Positions 57,299 to 64,000 of a stretch of 64,000 nucleotides of DNA are shown one piece after another. The position numbers and the translations under genes are program-made. Source of the stretch: Eucommia ulmoides (taxonomy: Eukaryota; Streptophyta; Magnoliopsida; Garryales; Eucommiaceae); NCBI GenBank assembly GCA_016647705.1, contig CM028329.1, positions 60,715,231-60,779,230 of the forward strand. Direction: 5' to 3'. Under the pieces are notes generated by a model. The model was given only the letters and a program-made list of their open reading frames with translations, was not told the origin of the DNA and made no database searches. Each line of letters begins with the position of its first letter. Position 1 is the stretch's first letter.

Positions 57299-60200
57299 AT
57301 GGTTAAAATGGCTTCTGATTCTCCGACGAATTCTCCGGTGACCATTACGGTTTCTTCCTCAGGTGGGTTTCATGGTATCGGATTAACCAGTCCGGTGCGG
57401 CGACATTCACTGTCGAACAATCTGAATTCGCCGGTGAGTGGGGGAAGAGTATTCATTGGATCCAGTGGCGGAAATCGTCGAGGTTCCGGTGGAGGAAGGT
57501 ATCTGTCTATGTCGAAGGACAGCACCGACGAGTTCGTGGGTTACACAGTTCACATTCCGGGGACGCCTGATAACAGAATCGTGTCGGAGTCTCAGGATCT
57601 CTCGCCGGAAAACTGCAGGAGTCGACGGAACCCAAACGAGAGTTACATCCGGGACACGATCTACACCGGGGGATCGAACTCCGTCACGAGGGCGCACGTA
57701 CGGAAGAGCTCGGAGGAAGTTCCCATGGCGGCGAAATCGAAATCGGAATGCCAAATGGACGGCTGCAACGAGAAGGTGGAGGATTCTCACTGCGAATGTG
57801 GGTTCAAGATCTGCAGGGACTGTTACTACGACTGTGTCGGAAACGGAGGTGGGTATTGCCATGGATGTAAGGAGCCGTACATTGACGCCGGTAACGGCGA
57901 CGGAGACGACGCGGTGTCGGAAGAGAACGACCGGGCGAACCCATTGCCGGCGAAGAAGAAAGGGGTGAAACTGGAGAAGCATTTTTCGCTGGTGCAGTCG
58001 TTTAAGGCTCCGAACCAGGATTTCGATCATGCACGGTGGCTGTTCGAGACGAAGGGAACTTACGGGTACGGCAACGCCCTGTGGCCGCGAGAAGGATATG
58101 AATTCGGCGGTGCCGGAAACGATAGGTCGGAAAACCCGCCGGAGTTCAATGGGAGAAGAAACAGACCTTTAACCAGAAAGGTCGGCATTTCGGCGGCCAT
58201 TATCAGTCCATACCGGTAAAAGCTTAATCTTCTTACTGGTTAATTGCCTTTTAACCCCTTATATTTTAGTCTTGTTTAATTTTCACCCCTATACTTTAGA
58301 AACATTACACATCGCCCCTTCAACCATAGACAAACTCACATTTTATTAAAAAAATGACTTAATTATTTTTAATTTTATAATTTAAATTTAATATTTAATG
58401 ATAATAAAAGAGAACAATGTTTTCCCTCTCTAGGGGTCTTTCTTTCTCTTTCTAAATTTTTATTTATTATTATTATTATGATTTATTAAAGATAAAATAA
58501 AATTAAAAATTAAGGACAATTTTACATTTTATTAAAAAATTAGATGAAAAATATACATTATTGATACCGTAAATTTTAGAGAGAAAATTATTAAAAAAAT
58601 GCCGAAAAGAGAGAATTAAGAATAAAAATTTTAGAAAAATAAATATCGAGAGAGAGAAAAAATATTTAAGAAATTGTTATAAATCTGTTTCTTATTTGAT
58701 TTTAAATATTACGCATATACTTTTATGAGCTTTTTGCACTTTGCATCCCAGCTTCTTTCAATTTGAACAAATTAAATCTTGTAGTATTAAAATCGTGACA
58801 AGTCAATTTTTTTGTCAGTTTTATGATAAAATTCACCTACGTGGATGATTTTGTATCTGACATGTGACTAATTTTCAGACACGATTTTAATACTTCAAAA
58901 TTTAATATATTTAAATTAAAAGTACACGAACTAAAGTGAATTTTCTCCAAAACTTCAACAGTTCAAAGTGCAAATACCTCTAATTTTTTTTAATAAATAA
59001 AATCACCCAACAATTTGGATTTCACTCTTGGAGATGATTAATCGAACTGCGGGTAAGTTGACCTAGACAAAGTTGACCTAGACAAATAATGCTTACATTA
59101 ATTTTCATTCGTTGCTAGATTGCTTATGTTGTTTCGTCTCGGCGCTCTTGGCTGCTTCCTAACATGGAGAGTTTCTAACCCTAATCGCGAAGCGGTTTGG
59201 CTATGGCTGATGTCTGTAATTTGCGAATTCTGGTTCGCCTTCTCATGGATACTGGATCAACTACCCAAGCTCTGTCCGGTCAACCGAATAACCGATCTCT
59301 CCGTTCTCAAAGAGCGATTCGAGCCGTCGGATCTAAATCTCCGGAACCCGAAAGGAATCTCCGATCTTCCCGGAATCGACGTCTTTGTCTCGACGGCCGA
59401 CGCCGAGAAAGAGCCGCCACTCGTGACGGCGAACACGATCCTTTCGATCTTGGCTGTTGATTACCCCGTGGAGAAGATCGCGTGTTACATATCGGACGAC
59501 GGAGGCTCTCTCGTCACGTTTGAAGCCTTGGCGGAGGCGGCGAGCTTCGCGAGGACGTGGGTTCCCTTCTGCCGGAAACACGCGATCGAGCCGAGGAATC
59601 CGGAGGCTTATTTCGGGTTGAAACGAGACCCGTTGAAGAATAAGAAACGGGTCGATTTCGTTAGGGATCGGAGGAGGGTGAAGAGGGAGTACGATGAGTT
59701 TAAGGTGAGGGTAAATGCTTTGCCGGAGTCGATTCGCCGGCGATCGGACGCTTATAACACGCAAGAGGAGATAAGGGCGAAGAAGAAGCAGATGGAAACC
59801 ATGGGGGAAGCGGCGGTGAAGGTTCCGAAGGCGACGTGGATGTCCGACGGGTCTCATTGGCATGGGACTTGGACGTCGGCGGAGGAAGGCCATTCAAGAG
59901 GGGATCATGCCGGTATCATTCAGGTAAACAAATTGTTTCTGTTCTGTTCCCAAAAAAATCGTTTAACCTTTTTTTACTCAAAAATAGAATTTTTTTTTAT
60001 GTAACTTAAAAATTTGAGAACAAAAACACCAATCAAAAGCCATTATTCCCGACACACCCGAGATATGTTAGTTCGATTGGAAAGGGAAAGCGTTCTCTTT
60101 CCTTGTCAATCATGAGTTCGACTCTTCCTCGAGAGAAATCCGAAGATACTTACCGTTTTAAAAAAAAAAAAAAAAAGGCCATTACTCCCACATATTCATA

Positions 60201-62867
60201 TTTCTGTTCCCATTCCTCTAGATATTGTTATATCTGTTCTAATTTTTTTCACAGTAAACAGAAACAGAAATTTTGGGAATACAAACACCATTTATTCCCA
60301 TGTTTTTGTTTTTGTTCCTAATATAGCGATTAATGGGAACAAAAAAAATTAAACAAAAGCCATTTTCTGTATTTTTGTTTCTCTTCCTAGTAATCCAGGA
60401 ACAGAAACAAAAACAATTTCCATTTTTTGTTTTTTTTTATTCCTAATTTGAAAGTGTAAAAGAACATACTTCTGTTTCTGTTCCCAGTAATCTACTAACA
60501 AAAACAATTTTCAAATTTTCAGATTAATGGGAACAAAACAACACGAAACAAAATCCATTTTTTCCGAATTTTTGTTCATGTTACCAGTAATCCAGGAACA
60601 GAAACAAAAACAATTCCCAGTTTTTGGTTTTTTTATTCCTGGATTTCGAAGTGTAAAAGAACATACTTCTGTTTCTGTTCCCAGTAATCTACAAAAACAA
60701 AAACAATTTTCAAATTTCCAGATTAATGGGAACAAAAAAACAGAAACAAAATCCATTTTTTCCGTATTTTTGTTCATGTTAGCAGTAATCCAGGAACAGA
60801 AACAAAAACAAAAACAATTCCCATTTTTTGTCTTTTTTAGTCCTATTTTTGTTCATGTTACCAGTAATCTAGGAACAGAAACAAAAACAAAAACAATTCC
60901 CATTTTTTGTTTTTTTTAGTCCTAATTTGAAAGTGTAAAGTTACTTCTGTATGTTCTTTACAGAAGTAAAACAAAATCCATTTTTTCCGTATTTTTTGTT
61001 TCTGTTACCAGTAATCCAGGAACGAAAACAGAAATCTAAGAACATATTTTTTATGCTAGTTCTTACTCTGCTTTTTTCCCATTTCCTGCAGATAATGCTA
61101 GTTCCGTCCAGTCCAGAGCCACTCTTCGGAACGGAATCCGACGACGAAAACCTAATCGACACCACCGACGTCGACGTCAGATTACCGATGCTCGTTTACG
61201 TCTCCCGCGAGAAACGTCCGGGCTTCGATCACAACAAGAAAGCCGGAGCGATGAACGCTCTGGTCCGCGCCAGCGCGATCATGTCCAACGGCGCTTTCAT
61301 CCTCAACCTCGACTGCGATCACTACATCTACAATTCCTTAGCTCTGAGAGAAGGAATGTGTTTCATGCTCGATCGCGGCGGCGACAAGATCTGCTACGTT
61401 CAATTCCCGCAGCGTTTCGAAGGGATCGATCCGAACGATCGGTACGCGAATCACAACACGGTGTTCTTCGATGTGAATATGAGAGCTTTGGATGGATTGC
61501 AGGGACCGATGTACGTCGGAACCGGCTGTATTTTCCGGCGAATCGCTCTGTACGGATTCAGTCCACCTAGGGCTACCGAACACCACGGATGGTTCGGCGG
61601 GAGAAAAATCAAGAAGCTTCTGATGAAATCGAAATCGAAGGATCAAGGAAACGGCGGCGACGAAGAGATGATTATTCCGATCATGGAGGATCGGAACGGC
61701 GATTACGACGAGATCTCCAGCAAACAATTTGGGAATTCGAATTCGTTGATCGCATCGATCGCGGTGGCGGAATTTGGGGGGAGGCTTCTTCATGAATTGA
61801 GAGGGAAGGGTTCACAGGGTAGACCGGCCGGTTCACTAGCGGTTCAGCGCGAGCCGTTAGACGCGGCGGCTCTAGCCGAAGGAGTCGGCGTGATAAGCTG
61901 CTTCTATGAAGACAAAACCGATTGGGGAAAACGGGTCGGGTGGATTTACGGGTCGGTTACGGAGGATGTGGTAACGGGTTATCGTATGCATAACCGGGGG
62001 TGGAGATCCGTCTACTGCGTCACCAAACGGGATGCTTTCCGGGGAACAGCTCCGATCAACTTGACTGACCGGCTTACCCAAGTTCTCCGGTGGGCCACCG
62101 GCTCCGTCGAGATCTTCTTCTCTCGCAACAACGCTCTTTTCGCCAGCCGGAGAATGAAATTCCTGCAGAGGGTCGCTTATTTCAACGTCGGAATGTACCC
62201 GTTCACTTCGATTTTCCTCCTCGTTTACTGTGTTTTGCCGGCGCTCTCTCTTTTTTCCGGCAAGTTCATCGTCCAGTCTCTGAGCGTCACTTTTCTCGTG
62301 TTCTTGTTAGCCATCACCGTCACCCTCTGCTTGCTCGCCATCCTCGAGGTCCGATGGTCGGGAATCACTCTCCACGACTGGTGGAGAAACGAACAGTTCT
62401 GGTTGATCGGCGGGACCAGCGCCCACCCTACGGCGGTGATTCAAGGACTGTTAAAAGTGATCGCCGGCATCGACATCTCGTTCACGTTGACATCCAAATC
62501 CTCGGCTCCTGAAGACGGCGACGAGGAGTTCGCGGAACTATACGAGTTCCGGTGGACGGTTCTAATGGTACCGCCGATAACCATCATACTGCTGAACATG
62601 ACGGCGATTGCGGTGGGGGTATTCCGGACAATGTACAGTCCATTTCCGCAGTGGAGCAAGCTGATCGGGGGAGTGTTCTTCAGTTTCTGGGTGCTTTCCC
62701 ATTTATACCCATTTGCGAAGGGGTTGATGGGGAGGAAAGGGAAGGTTCCGACGATCGTGTTCTTGTGGTCTATGCTTATTTGCATTGTGATTTCGCTGCT
62801 GTGGGTTTACATATACCCGCCGGCCGGCAGCCAGCAGGGCGGCCTTCTCAGTTTTCAGTTCCCTTGA
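57299..62867 (+). CDS. CSLD5: Cellulose synthase-like protein D5-type glycosyltransferase (3 exons, about 1165 aa)
   Basis: Exons 57299-58215, 59119-59923 and 61092-62867 sum to 1166 codons with stop. The N-terminus [18 protein letters not shown] and the SSGNRR/GGNRR-like region resemble Arabidopsis CSLD5 (1181 aa) rather than CSLD1-4. A Cys-rich RING-type zinc finger spans residues 151-190 (nine Cys). Two membrane helices follow at about 295-350. The catalytic domain has DDGG (432-435), DCD (648-650), TED (864-866) and QVLRW (904-908), all four processive GT2 signatures intact. About six helices follow from about 930 to the C-terminus SFQFP. CSLD proteins work in Golgi-derived membranes and at the cell plate, making beta-glucan/mannan-type wall polymer. 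CSLD5 is needed for cell-plate formation and shoot growth (family knowledge). A second Met lies at residue 4; upstream in-frame codons are not conserved. Confidence 0.95.
58730..58985. mobile_element. Small MITE with inverted ends in CSLD5 intron 1
   Basis: The ends TTTTTGCACTTTGCATCC and, at the right, CAAAGTGCAAATACC are inverted repeats. The interior has ACACGATTTTAATACTTCAA near-mirrored by TAGTATTAAAATCGTGAC. Related to 56340-56665. Confidence 0.6.
59930..61060. repeat. MITE arms and about 197-bp tandem repeats in CSLD5 intron 2
   Basis: Units at about 60511 and 60706 share TTCAAATTTYCAGATTAATG, then GAAACAAAATCCATTTTTTC, a CAGTAATCCAGGAACAGAAA block and AAAACAATTCCCA. Shorter repeats of the same words fill 60360-61040. 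Reading frames here (60527-60919 plus; 60511-60777 minus) are products of the repeat. Confidence 0.65.
60066..60176 (+). mobile_element. tRNA-derived SINE-like insertion in CSLD5 intron 2
   Basis: An A-box-like GTTAGTTCGATTGG (about 60068), a B-box-like GAGTTCGACTC (about 60114) and a terminal A run (60158-60176) have the spacing of a short tRNA-derived SINE. The body differs from the 31235/47346 family. Confidence 0.5.
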
Positions 62868-63431
62868 AGAGAGAGAGAAAGGAGAGAGAGAGAGAGAGCA
62901 AAGTAATGTATGAAGTGAAGTCTCCTCCACTTCTTCATCGTCTTGGTGTGTTATGGCTTTAGTCCGTAGTCAATCCTATTTTCAATAGGAGCAATTGACA
63001 ATTGAATCCGATTTTTTTTTTTTTTTTGATGTGATGAATATATAGTATGTGAGGGCATTATGAATATATAGCAATTCATTTGGATATTTTAAGGTTGTGT
63101 TTGGCTTCATCAAATTAGGATCTTAAAAATGAAATTAAAAATGAATCTATATTATTTTTTTTTAGTATTTTACATGTTTTTATTTTAAATTTTGAAACTG
63201 GACAACCGAGTCAACCGACCAACATGTCAGTACTTGCACAAAATATTGGTCGAGGTATTTCCTGATGAAATTTAATCAGGTCGATGGATATAGAGGAGTG
63301 AGAGGTGAAATAAATGTGACAAAAAGAAATCCGACATATTTCGACTTAGGGAGAATTTCAAATTATGTAAATTAGCTTGATTAGTGTTTAATCCAAACCG
63401 AATCATACTGTTAGTGTCAAAAAATGGTTAA
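62868..63431 (+). other. CSLD5 3' UTR and downstream spacer
   Basis: A GA microsatellite (about 62869-62898) lies directly after the stop. AAT-rich with ATGAATATATAG repeated (63035 and 63060). No other gene seen. Confidence 0.45.
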
Positions 63432-64000
63432 CTATGGTGGCGTTTGGTAACCGTTTCTGTTTCAATTCCAGCAGTGGGATGGGAATGGGATGGGAATTTT
63501 GTTTTCTTTTTGGGAGTAGAATTGCGTTTGGTAACGATAATTTTTTTTTTTGTTTTGGGAAGGGAATTGTGTTTGGTAACGATTTTATCCTAAAATCTTT
63601 TTTTTTTTTTTTTTTTTTTCTCTTTTCAGTTTTGGCCTGACGGCGGTGGCGCCATCGCCGGCCGGCCGGCGATGGCCGGCGACGGTTCTCCGGCGTCGGA
63701 GACGGCGGTGGCGCCGTCGCCGGCGATTGCCGGAAGTGGCCGGAAAAATTCCGGCCGGCCGGTGACCGGCGACGGCCGCCGGAGATGACCGGCGGCGGCG
63801 GCGAACGGTGGCCGGTGGCAGCGAACGGTGGCCGGCGGCGGTGGTCGGCCGGTAGGTGAATAGTGATCATGGATTTTGGGAATGGAATGGGAATAATGAG
63901 AAACAACTTTTTTTTGTTTCTCATTTCTTAAGAAAAAAGTGGGCACAATTCTCAAATGGGAATGAAATGGAAACGGAAACAAAAATTACCAAACGCTATT
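63432..64000. mobile_element. GC-core Tourist-like MITE copy, cut by the window edge
   Basis: Starts about GGTGGCGTTTGGTAACCG. The arm words AATTGCGTTTGGTAACGAT and TTGTGTTTGGTAACGATTTTATCC match 44270 and the reverse of 23590. The core (63640-63850) is almost pure GGCCGGCGACGG-type sequence. The right end runs off the window at AAATTACCAAACGCTATT. Confidence 0.65.

Noticed and set aside
57407..58030. 207-codon minus-strand frame opposite CSLD5 exon 1 (and similar at 59333-59893 and 61338-61793)
   Set aside because: Antisense shadows of a GC-rich coding exon; the plus-strand frames encode conserved CSLD sequence.
60527..60919. 130-codon Gln/Lys/Phe-rich frame in CSLD5 intron 2
   Set aside because: Built from the tandem AACAGAAACAAAAACA repeat, with no domain.

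Overview
The window is nuclear DNA of a flowering plant, most likely a eudicot. It has intron-rich genes with GT-AG, GC-AG and AT-AC introns, plant-specific families (cellulose synthase-like D, a kinesin-14 with a CH domain, a DUF789 protein), and AT-rich intergenic DNA full of LTR-retrotransposon remains, Tourist-like MITEs, SINEs and TA microsatellites. The species cannot be named from the sequence alone.

Five protein genes are supported. (1) The first two coding exons of a PDCD2-like zinc-finger gene (minus, 584 to beyond position 1). (2) A complete 19-exon KIN-14 kinesin (minus, 22441 to 14040, about 1002 aa), which contains an AT-AC (U12-type) intron in its motor domain. (3) A complete 9-exon NAD+ carrier of the mitochondrial carrier family, NDT1-like (minus, 43409 to 38265, about 315 aa). 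(4) A complete 6-exon DUF789 gene (plus, 50955 to 54885, about 390 aa) with one GC-AG intron. (5) A complete 3-exon CSLD5-like glycosyltransferase (plus, 57299 to 62867, about 1165 aa). Exon sums keep frame in all the complete models. The genes share no pathway; they are ordinary neighbours separated by repeats.

Layout: 1-584 PDCD2-like; about 1370-2950 a terminal-inverted-repeat element built around a CGGGGTTGG/CCAACCCCG palindrome; 3256-13770 a Ty1/copia element (minus) with 184-bp LTRs and a 5-bp target duplication, broken by one solo LTR (4427-6910) and by a second LTR insertion (7438-10003) that itself holds a third (7658-9273); 14040-22441 kinesin; 23070-23734 a MITE with a GC-rich core; 23738-38264 gene-poor DNA with a TRIM, a MITE split by a solo LTR, a long hairpin, and two copies of an ACATGTAAC-rich element; 38265-43409 NAD+ carrier; 43840-50750 MITEs, a long-TIR fold-back element, SINEs and local duplications; 50955-54885 DUF789; 55000-57298 AT-rich spacer; 57299-62867 CSLD5; 63432 to the end another GC-core MITE copy, cut by the window edge.

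No convincing new protein system was found. The observations most worth checking are the AT-AC intron in the kinesin motor, the fully resolvable nest of LTR insertions, the GC-core MITE family, the 140-bp-arm hairpin at 28256-28640, and the long-TIR element at 45338-46405. All matches were made by eye, so repeat boundaries outside the LTR and TSD calls are approximate.
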